A DNA stretch of 64,000 bases. Source: Pseudomonas sp. FP198 (GTDB lineage Bacteria; Pseudomonadota; Gammaproteobacteria; Pseudomonadales; Pseudomonadaceae). The stretch's first letter is position 1; each line of letters opens with the position of its first letter. Below are positions 56,478 through 64,000 of this stretch, piece after piece. The position numbers and the translations under genes were made by a program. The notes below the pieces were generated by a model that saw only the letters and a program-made list of their open reading frames with translations, did no database searches and was not told where the DNA came from. Location of the stretch: assembly GCF_030687895.1 (NCBI RefSeq), contig NZ_CP117452.1, positions 2,559,501 to 2,623,500 on the forward strand. The letters run 5' to 3'.

Positions 56478-57818
56478 ATGAGATCCCTGATCATCCTGTG
56501 CGCGATCCTCGCATCGCTCGGCGCCCTTGCGGACAGCGGGCCAACGTCTTCCCACGTGGATCTGTGGCAATTGCATCAGGAAGCGCAGGGCGCCGATCCA
56601 CGCGTTCTGCGAGCACAGGCCTTGGTTCGCAGCGGGAAGGGCAACGAACGCGCCGCGTTCGGCCAACTGCTGCCGCAGCTCAACGCCAGTGGTAGCGTCA
56701 ATCGCAGCCGGCGTGACGATGATGTCAGCCGCATCCAGTACAACGGCAAGCGCATGGCCGTGGTGCTCAACCAAGTGATCTACGATCCGCAGGTCTGGCG
56801 CAGCTACCGCAAATATGTGGAGTTGGCGCGGCAGAGTGAATACGAATCCGACGACACCCAGGTGCAGGCCAGTATCGATTTGTCTGAACGCTACTTTGCC
56901 GTTCTCGCGGCCGAGGACGAACTGTCCCTGGTGCGCAGTGAACTGGACGCAACCGAGCGCAACCTCAAGCGAATAAATGCCTTGTATGCGCGCCAGATGG
57001 CGATGGTAACCGACAGGCTTGATCTCGAGGCCCGCGTGGATGCGCTCAAGGCAGACGAGATCGAAGCCAGCAACAAGGTCGCGATCAGTCGTGAGGCCAT
57101 TTCCGAGCTGGTGGGGCGTGATGTCCATGAGCCGTTCAAGCGCATCGCAGAAAATCCTGCTTTCAGCCTGCCGGCGCAAGCGCAGGACTATTGGGTGCAT
57201 GCAGCGCTCGATAGCAACCCGGCACTGCATGCCCGCGAACACAGTATCCTTGCAGCCGAGGCGGCTGTTGGTGAAGCCAGGGCCGGTCATCTGCCCAGGC
57301 TGGGCCTGAATCTCACGGCGCAACGCAGTGACATCGGTTACGAAGGTGCCTTGGCTCCCCGCACGGATAACCTGGTCGCTTCCCTTGATTTGCAAGTGCC
57401 CCTCTACAGTGGCGGCTCCACCCGCGCACGGGTGTCCAGTTCGGAAAGCGACAAGGAGGTCGCCCAGCAGGAACTGGAGGCCTTGCGCCGCCAGGTCATC
57501 AAGGAAACTCGCACTGCCTATCTGGGCATGACGGCCGAACTCAGCCGTATCAAGGCGACCCGACGCGCCCTGGAGTCCGCGGAAAAGTCCCGGGTAGCCA
57601 CCGAAAAAGCCTTCAACTACGGCGTCAAGCATGCCGTGGACGTGCTGGATAGCATCCAGGAAGAGTTTCGTGCACGACGCGATTTCTATCAGTCCCAATA
57701 CCGGTTCGTGACCAGTCTGCTCGTGCTGCATCGCTGGAGTGGAAGATTGGCAGACGAGGACATCCGCAAGGCCAACGACTGGCTGGTTGCGCCTTGGTCA
57801 GACCGTTCGGCACAATAA
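56478..57818 (+). CDS. Type I secretion outer-membrane channel (AprF/TolC type)
   Basis: 446 aa with a signal peptide (~1-18, ending ALADSG). TolC-family repeats with helical hairpins: DPRVLRAQALVRSGKGNERAA early and LDSNPALHAREHSILAAEAAVGEARAGHLPRL in the second half (the latter shown here only to mark position, ~240-270). No lipobox, unlike OprN. It completes the exporter. Ninety-eight bases separate it from the protease gene, enough for a separate promoter. Confidence 0.9.
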   Translation: MRSLIILCAILASLGALADSGPTSSHVDLWQLHQEAQGADPRVLRAQALVRSGKGNERAAFGQLLPQLNASGSVNRSRRDDDVSRIQYNGKRMAVVLNQVIYDPQVWRSYRKYVELARQSEYESDDTQVQASIDLSERYFAVLAAEDELSLVRSELDATERNLKRINALYARQMAMVTDRLDLEARVDALKADEIEASNKVAISREAISELVGRDVHEPFKRIAENPAFSLPAQAQDYWVHAALDSNPALHAREHSILAAEAAVGEARAGHLPRLGLNLTAQRSDIGYEGALAPRTDNLVASLDLQVPLYSGGSTRARVSSSESDKEVAQQELEALRRQVIKETRTAYLGMTAELSRIKATRRALESAEKSRVATEKAFNYGVKHAVDVLDSIQEEFRARRDFYQSQYRFVTSLLVLHRWSGRLADEDIRKANDWLVAPWSDRSAQ

Positions 57819-57916
57819 TGGCCAAATGATATTAATGTGTCAGTTTCTGATGCAAAATGATCCCTTTGTAGCGGTCGCATCCAGGATAGACCGCAGATTG
57901 CCCACAGGAAGCTCCC

Positions 57917-60900
57917 ATGCCCAGTCCATTTTTCGGTTATTCATCTGTTTCGTCTGCCAGCCTGACCGGCAATGCGCAAGTCGATAGTTTGCTTTACGGC
58001 ACTTATTGGTCAGGCAATTCCACGAACAATTGCATGCCCGTTACCTCATTGACGTACAGCTTCATTACCGATAATTCACGTTTCACCTTCGATTACAGCA
58101 ACAACAACGAGGACCTGGCCACCTACGTCCTGACTCCGGCCCAGCAGAACAGCGTCGTCAGCGCGCTGGGTGCGTGGAGTTCGGTTGCCAACATTCAGTT
58201 CACGCAGGTCGGCGAATCCTTCAGCAATGTCGGTGACTTGCGATTTGGTGGTTACCAAGGGATGGATGACGGTGTCGCCGCCTGGGCTTATATGCCTGGC
58301 ACCAGCCCTACTGCCGGTGATGTCTGGATCGGCCCGTCGACGAATGATCCAGCGCCCGTCAAAGGATCCTACGACTACTTGACCTTTGTGCATGAGATCG
58401 GGCACGCGCTGGGCCTCAAACATCCGTTTTCCACCAGCGGCTTCAATCCCACGGTGCTTGCTACCGAGTTTGACGACGTACGTTACACCGTCATGAGTTA
58501 CAACGACCCGTACCTCTATGAACCGACCACGCCGATGCTGCTCGACATCGCCGCCATACAGAGCCTTTATGGGGCGAATAACCAATGGCAGACCGGGAAT
58601 AACACCTATAGCTGGGCTGCTGGCCAGTCGGTTTTCGAGACGATCTGGGATGCCGGCGGCAATGACACCATCGACGCGAGTAATCAGGCGGCAGCGGTAC
58701 GCATCAATCTGAATGAGGGCGCGTTCAGCAAGATCGGCCAGGCGTTCTTGAACGTCAACACGCTGACTCTCTTCAACGAAGGGTTGGCAATCGCCTATGG
58801 CGCAAAAATCGAGAATGCGGTCGGTTCAGCCTACGATGACACGCTGATCGGTAACGAACTGGGCAACGTACTCAACGGCCTCGGTGGTGCGGACACCCTC
58901 GACGGCGGCGCCGGTAACGACAGTTATTACATCGACAGCCTGTCCGACACGATCATTGAGCGAGATGCCTCGCTCACGCAGATCGACAGTGTCCTTTCAG
59001 CCGTCAGCTATACCCTGGGTGCCAACTTCGAAAACCTGAAGCTGATCGGCAGCGGCAACCTGAATGCAACCGGCAACGCCCTGAACAACCGCATCACCGG
59101 GAACGCCGAGGCCAATATCATCGACGGTGGCAGTGGTGTGGATACCCTGACCGGCGGCGCTGGTGGTGACACCTACCTCGTCGACAACGTCGGCGATGTC
59201 ATCAACGAAGCCAGCACCGTGGCCGATGAAATCGACACCGTCGTTTCATCGGTGGCCTGGCGACTGGGCAACAACCTGGAAAACCTGACGTTGACCGGCG
59301 ACGCCAACGTCAACGCCGCCGGCAACGAACTGTCCAACGTGCTGACCGGCAACGCCGGCAACAACGTCGTCAATGGTGGAGCGGGGCAGGACACGCTGAT
59401 AGGCGGCCTGGGGGACGACAACTACGTGGTCGACAATGCTGGCGACACGGTCGTCGAGCTTGCCGACGAAGGTCATGACCTGATCCGTACCTCGGTAAAC
59501 TACACCTTGTCAGCCAATATCGAAGACGGCCAGCTGCTCTATAACGATTCCCTCACGCTTATCGGCAACGCGCTGGACAACAGACTGACCGGTAACAGTG
59601 CCGGCAACGTGCTCAACGGCCTCGGTGGTGCGGACATCCTCGACGGCGGTGCCGGCAACGACAGTTATTACATCGACAGCCTGTCCGACACGATCATTGA
59701 GCGAGATGCTTCGCTTACGGAGATCGACAGTGTTCTTTCAACCGTCAGCTATACCCTGGGTGCCAACTTCGAGAACCTGAAGTTGATCGGCAGCGGCAAC
59801 CTGAATGCAACCGGCAACGCGCTGAACAACCGCATCACCGGGAACGCCGAGGCCAATATCCTCGACGGCGGCAGTGGTGCGGATACCCTGACCGGCGGCG
59901 CTGGTGGTGACACCTACCTCGTCGACAACGTCGGCGATGTCATCAACGAAGCCAGCACCGTGGCCGATGAAATCGACACCGTTCGTTCATCGGTGGCCTG
60001 GCGACTGGGCAACAACCTGGAAAACCTGACGTTGATCGGCAACGCCAACGTCAACGCCGGCGGCAACGAACTGTCCAACGTGCTGACCGGCAACGCCGGC
60101 AACAACGTCGTCAATGGCGGAGCGGGGCAGGACACGCTGATAGGCGGCCTGGGGGATGACAACTACGTGGTCGACAATGCTGGCGACACGGTCGTCGAGC
60201 TTGCCGACGAAGGTCATGACCTGATCCGTACCTCGGTGAACTACACCTTGTCGGCCAATATCGAAGACGGCCAGTTGCTCTATACCGACTCCCTCACGCT
60301 TATCGGCAACGCGCTGGACAACAGGCTGACCGGTAACAGCGCCGCCAACATACTCGATGGCCTTGGTGGTGCGGATACCCTGGAAGGGGGCGCCGGTGCT
60401 GATACTTACGTGGTCGACAACGTCGGTGATGTCGTCAATGAAGCGAGCACCGTGGCCGATGAAATCGACACCGTCGTTTCATCGGTGGCCTGGCGACTGG
60501 GCAACAACCTGGAAAACCTGACGTTGACCGGCAACGCCAACGTCAACGCCGGCGGCAACGAACTGTCCAACGTGCTGACCGGCAACGCCGGCAACAACGT
60601 CGTCAATGGCGGAGCGGGGCAGGACACGCTGATAGGCGGCCTGGGGGATGACAACTACGTGGTCGACAATGCTGGCGACACGGTCGTCGAGCTTGCCGAC
60701 GAAGGTCATGACCTGATCCGTACCTCGGTGAACTACACCTTGTCGGCCAATATCGAAGACGGCCAGTTGCTCTATACCGACTCCCTCACGCTTATCGGCA
60801 ACGGGCTGGACAACAGACTGACCGGTAACAGCGCAGCCAACGTACTCGATGGCCTGGGTGGTGCGGACACCCTGGAAGGTGGTGCCGGCAACGACCAGCT

Positions 60901-61270
60901 CGAAGGCGGCGCTGGCAATGACATACTCATCGGCGGGATTGGAACAGACACCCTCATCGGTGGTGATGGAGCCGACCAGTTTGTTTTCACTGCGCTCGAT
61001 GACCTGGGCAGCGGTAGCGCGCGTGATGTCATTTTTGATTTCAGCGCTCTGCAGGGCGATAAAATCGATCTTTCGGGATTGGATGCCGACACACTGACCG
61101 CGCTGAACGATACGTTCAGCTTTATCGACTCGGCTGATTTTACCGGGGCCGGGCAATTACGCTTCGTCGACCACGTGCTTTACGGCAACGTCAATGGCGA
61201 CCTGAACGCGGATTTCGAGATTCAGTTGCTAGGCGTCAATTCCTTGAGCTCGAACGATCTGCTGGCTTGA
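57917..61270 (+). CDS. Serralysin-like M10 metalloprotease with extended RTX repeat region
   Basis: 1117 aa, against about 480 for AprA. AGGAAG precedes the ATG and there is no signal peptide. The catalytic domain (~1-250) has the zinc site HEIGHALGLKHP (159-170: His159, Glu160, His163, His169) and the Met-turn VMSY (Met193, Tyr195). RTX nonapeptides follow (GGAGND, GGSGVDTL, GGAGQDTL, GGLGDDNY), ending in a classic cluster (~985-1020: LEGGAGNDQLEGGAGNDIL). Between them are repeated ~80-residue modules in order abc-abc-bc. The C-terminus (DFEIQLLGVNSLSSNDLLA) is a type I secretion signal. Secreted, calcium-dependent protease, probable substrate of the exporter just upstream. No inhibitor gene (aprI) is seen. 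Confidence 0.92.
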   Translation: MPSPFFGYSSVSSASLTGNAQVDSLLYGTYWSGNSTNNCMPVTSLTYSFITDNSRFTFDYSNNNEDLATYVLTPAQQNSVVSALGAWSSVANIQFTQVGESFSNVGDLRFGGYQGMDDGVAAWAYMPGTSPTAGDVWIGPSTNDPAPVKGSYDYLTFVHEIGHALGLKHPFSTSGFNPTVLATEFDDVRYTVMSYNDPYLYEPTTPMLLDIAAIQSLYGANNQWQTGNNTYSWAAGQSVFETIWDAGGNDTIDASNQAAAVRINLNEGAFSKIGQAFLNVNTLTLFNEGLAIAYGAKIENAVGSAYDDTLIGNELGNVLNGLGGADTLDGGAGNDSYYIDSLSDTIIERDASLTQIDSVLSAVSYTLGANFENLKLIGSGNLNATGNALNNRITGNAEANIIDGGSGVDTLTGGAGGDTYLVDNVGDVINEASTVADEIDTVVSSVAWRLGNNLENLTLTGDANVNAAGNELSNVLTGNAGNNVVNGGAGQDTLIGGLGDDNYVVDNAGDTVVELADEGHDLIRTSVNYTLSANIEDGQLLYNDSLTLIGNALDNRLTGNSAGNVLNGLGGADILDGGAGNDSYYIDSLSDTIIERDASLTEIDSVLSTVSYTLGANFENLKLIGSGNLNATGNALNNRITGNAEANILDGGSGADTLTGGAGGDTYLVDNVGDVINEASTVADEIDTVRSSVAWRLGNNLENLTLIGNANVNAGGNELSNVLTGNAGNNVVNGGAGQDTLIGGLGDDNYVVDNAGDTVVELADEGHDLIRTSVNYTLSANIEDGQLLYTDSLTLIGNALDNRLTGNSAANILDGLGGADTLEGGAGADTYVVDNVGDVVNEASTVADEIDTVVSSVAWRLGNNLENLTLTGNANVNAGGNELSNVLTGNAGNNVVNGGAGQDTLIGGLGDDNYVVDNAGDTVVELADEGHDLIRTSVNYTLSANIEDGQLLYTDSLTLIGNGLDNRLTGNSAANVLDGLGGADTLEGGAGNDQLEGGAGNDILIGGIGTDTLIGGDGADQFVFTALDDLGSGSARDVIFDFSALQGDKIDLSGLDADTLTALNDTFSFIDSADFTGAGQLRFVDHVLYGNVNGDLNADFEIQLLGVNSLSSNDLLA
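58909..60870 (+). repeat. Long tandem repeats inside the RTX protease gene
   Basis: Near-identical DNA modules: the start of module a (CAGTTATTACATCGACAGCC) is at 58921 and 59662, period 741 bases (247 codons). Module b (TCGACAACGTCGG) is at 59181, 59922 and 60414; module c (AACTACGTGGTCGACAATG) at about 59420, 60161 and 60653. The last step is 492 bases, because module a is absent. Order: a-b-c, a-b-c, b-c. Low divergence implies recent duplication. Confidence 0.93.
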
Positions 61271-61570
61271 TACAAGCGCGCGAGTAAACGGCGGAGGTGG
61301 AGGGGCGCATGCCTCTCCATCGAGCCTGCGGTCTTCCCCTCACCGTCACCCGGTGTTTCCAAGCGTTTAGTGGCGCGGGCCGACGACGATTCTCACTCAA
61401 CGCAATGCACCGCGTCGATCTGCCGCTGGCGGTGATGCCTGCGTGTCGTTCTGGTAAATTAGATGTCAGTCGAAATCAAAAGTATTGACGTCTATAATTA
61501 TGATCATCATCATAGAGTTCCCCGACACGCGTTGATGCCGGATCCCGCCAGGCAGCCAGAGGAACACTGT
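61271..61570. promoter_or_regulatory. SDR-acuI promoter region with 24-bp palindrome over a -10 box
   Basis: There is no gene in these 300 bases. At 61492-61515 an imperfect palindrome matches its own complement at 20 of 24 positions (arms begin CTATAATTATGA and end TCATCATCATAG). It contains TATAAT at 61493-61498, a good -10 box, so a dimeric repressor bound here would block transcription of the downstream genes. The -35 is unclear. The gap is markedly A+T-rich from 61455 to 61515. Confidence 0.5.
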
Positions 61571-62383
61571 ATGACCATTACTAAATCCGTAGCGTTGGTG
61601 ACCGGCGCTTCGTCCGGCATCGGTGAGGCCATCGCGAACAAGCTCGCGGCGGCCGGCTACACCGTATATGGCACCAGCCGGCGAGGTACACCGGCGGTTC
61701 ATCAGGCATTTTCGATGCTGGCGCTGGACGTAACCGACGACGCCAGCGTCGAAGCCGCTGTCGGCGAGCTGCTGCGCCGGGAAGGGCGCATCGATTTGCT
61801 GGTCAACAATGCCGGTTTCGGACTCGCCCCGGCCGCGGCGGAAGAAAGCTCGATCGAGCAGGCCAAGGCCGTCTTCGATACCAATTTCCTCGGTGTCGTG
61901 CGCATGACCCGCGCCGTTGTGCCCCACATGCGACGTCAGGGCGTCGGTCGAATCATCAACATCGGCTCCATTCTTGGTGTCGTATCCGTACCTTATGTGG
62001 CGCTCTACGTGGCCAGCAAACATGCGGTGGATGGCTATTCTCAAGCGCTGGATCACGAGTTGCGTACCCATGGCATCCGGGTGGTCGTCATCGAGCCCGG
62101 CTATACGCGCACGGCATTCGAAAGCAACAGCCTGCAGGCTGACGCCAAGCTGGACGTGTATGAGGACATTCGGGTTAAGGTAACCAAGGTCGTCAACCAG
62201 GCGATGGCGACCGCCGAGGGCCCCGACGTGGTGGCTGACGTGGTGCTCAAGGCGGCTCGCGCCGAGCGGCCGAAGCTGCGTTACACCGCCGGCAAGACAG
62301 CCGCGCAGTTGCAGTTCATGCGTCGCTTCGCGCCGGCTGGCGTGCTGGACACGGGCATCCGCAAGGCCCTGCAGCTCGCGTGA
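61571..62383 (+). CDS. Short-chain dehydrogenase/reductase (classical SDR)
   Basis: 270 aa from the ATG at 61571 (AGAGGAAC upstream). The Rossmann motif is TGASSGIG (11-18), followed by NNAG (~80), the catalytic Ser in NIGSILG and YVASK (Tyr/Lys). SRR after the second strand suggests NADPH preference. The closest general pattern is the SDR group often called oxidoreductase/YbbO-like. Substrate unknown. It is followed after 72 bases by an AcuI-type oxidoreductase, likely in one transcript under the palindromic operator. Confidence 0.9.
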   Translation: MTITKSVALVTGASSGIGEAIANKLAAAGYTVYGTSRRGTPAVHQAFSMLALDVTDDASVEAAVGELLRREGRIDLLVNNAGFGLAPAAAEESSIEQAKAVFDTNFLGVVRMTRAVVPHMRRQGVGRIINIGSILGVVSVPYVALYVASKHAVDGYSQALDHELRTHGIRVVVIEPGYTRTAFESNSLQADAKLDVYEDIRVKVTKVVNQAMATAEGPDVVADVVLKAARAERPKLRYTAGKTAAQLQFMRRFAPAGVLDTGIRKALQLA

Positions 62384-62455
62384 ATTGCCAGCCGGGCCAG
62401 GGCCCGCATTCGCTGCGTTGGCCGCGACCCGCTCAAAATGAAGAGGAAACCAACA

Positions 62456-63442
<987 letters not shown>

Positions 63443-63479
63443 CAATAACGGCCGGCCCAGTCTCGCGGCAAGTCAGCCA

Positions 63480-63968
63480 TCAGACGAACCCGATCCAGCG
63501 GCCCAGGCAGATCACGCTCACCCACAGCGTCAACGAGCTGAAACCTGCGAGGCGCGCCGGGCCGGGGGGCGGCAGTGTCGTGTCCCATTCATCGATGCGG
63601 CGATAGGCGCCCAGGTGGAATATCCCCATATTGAGCCCCGCCAGCAGCAACACGCCCATCTTCCACCAGAACACGCTGTTCTGCGCATAGGTGGTCGCGT
63701 TGGAGACAAACATCAGCAGCCCGGTGATCAAGCAGGCGGCGAAGGCGACCCAGGTGTAGGGCAGCAATTCCTCGATAAGCCGTAGCGCGCTTCGACGATG
63801 GGAGGCAATGCCAAGCAGGCGCAAGTCGACAACGGCGATGGTTCCGAACACGAGGGCAATGCCGATCACGTGTACCGATTCCAGGGCGGGAAAAACGGAA
63901 GCCGACTCGCGGATCTGGGCGGCTAATGCGCTGGCCTCGAGGGGTTGCAGTAATGCTTGAAGATCCAT
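63480..63968 (-). CDS. Small membrane protein, DUF6644-like
   Basis: 162 aa, complete in the window (ATG at 63968). Four predicted TM segments: ~30-52 (ESVHVIGIALVFGTIAVVDLRLLG), ~69-90, ~103-121 and ~142-160. His and Arg residues near the first segment (SVHVIG, DLRLLGI) resemble four-helix DUF6644 proteins sometimes linked with cytochrome-like membrane proteins. No function is known. Any partner would lie beyond the window. It converges on the acuI-like gene 37 bases away. Confidence 0.75.
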   Translation of the reverse strand: MDLQALLQPLEASALAAQIRESASVFPALESVHVIGIALVFGTIAVVDLRLLGIASHRRSALRLIEELLPYTWVAFAACLITGLLMFVSNATTYAQNSVFWWKMGVLLLAGLNMGIFHLGAYRRIDEWDTTLPPPGPARLAGFSSLTLWVSVICLGRWIGFV

Positions 63969-64000
63969 GACGAATACCTGAGAGCTTTCGTTGAAAACGC

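Noticed and set aside
59173..61156. Repeated minus-strand open frames inside the RTX protease gene
   Set aside because: They are nearly identical shadow frames of the duplicated RTX modules, with Ser/Pro/Leu-rich translation and no start signal.
61485..61498. TTGACG next to TATAAT as a sigma70 promoter
   Set aside because: The two boxes are only two bases apart, so they cannot form one promoter. TATAAT is kept only as a possible -10 with an unclear -35.

Overview
The window is a 64-kb stretch of a Pseudomonas chromosome, most likely the P. fluorescens species complex. Four things point there: a complete mannitol operon (mtlR-mtlEFGKDYZ) of the P. fluorescens type, a Fap functional-amyloid operon, a MexEF-OprN efflux operon, and at least seven copies of the short palindromic REP/REPIN element (core GTGGGAGCGAGC/GCTCGCGA) found in gaps between genes of this group. 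No rRNA, tRNA, CRISPR array, prophage or insertion sequence was recognised.

Layout. 1-3.4 kb: fapABCDE on the minus strand, with fapE cut by the window edge and a sigma54-like promoter upstream. 3.6-4.7 kb: nicotinamide riboside uptake and kinase pair (pnuC, nadR-like). 5-6.7 kb: a chemoreceptor with an sCache domain. 6.9-8.2 kb: uppP and a DUF1294 gene. 8.3-10.3 kb: a LysR regulator with a coupled YjbR-like gene, divergent from an azoreductase. 10.5-15.9 kb: hydrolase, MFS transporter, ABC-F protein YbiT, LpxO-type hydroxylase. 15.9-18.8 kb: Ku and a shortened LigD. 19-22.7 kb: a small secreted protein with a PQQ-type sugar dehydrogenase, then a short threonine deaminase behind a transcription attenuator, then a DUF1652 gene. 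22.7-32.5 kb: the mannitol operon, in which mtlE carries a one-base frameshift. 32.5-45.9 kb: a dense signalling region (glycosyltransferase, two single-domain receivers, a triple-receiver hybrid kinase, CheR, CheB, a REC-kinase hybrid, and a KaiC-like ATPase overlapping a kinase with a degenerate N-terminal receiver). 46.2-52.1 kb: mexEF-oprN. 53.4-61.3 kb: a type I secretion system (ABC, HlyD, TolC) followed by its probable substrate, a serralysin-like protease enlarged to 1117 residues by repeated RTX modules. 61.5-64 kb: SDR and AcuI/YhdH-type oxidoreductases and a membrane protein.

Functional links. The fap genes form one export-and-assembly unit. The mtl genes form one uptake-and-catabolism unit: mannitol import, oxidation to fructose, phosphorylation. 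The 34.5-41.1 kb genes overlap by 1-8 bases from stop to start and probably form one phosphorelay with methyltransferase and methylesterase domains but no chemoreceptor. The secretion genes and protease are collinear.

The observations most worth following are: (1) the ilvA attenuator, with a 21-codon Ile-rich leader peptide whose ATG sits at the predicted transcription start; (2) a LigD with no phosphoesterase domain and with Gln in place of the ligase catalytic lysine, next to an intact-looking Ku and polymerase domain; (3) the KaiC/pseudo-receiver kinase pair; and (4) the frameshift in mtlE.
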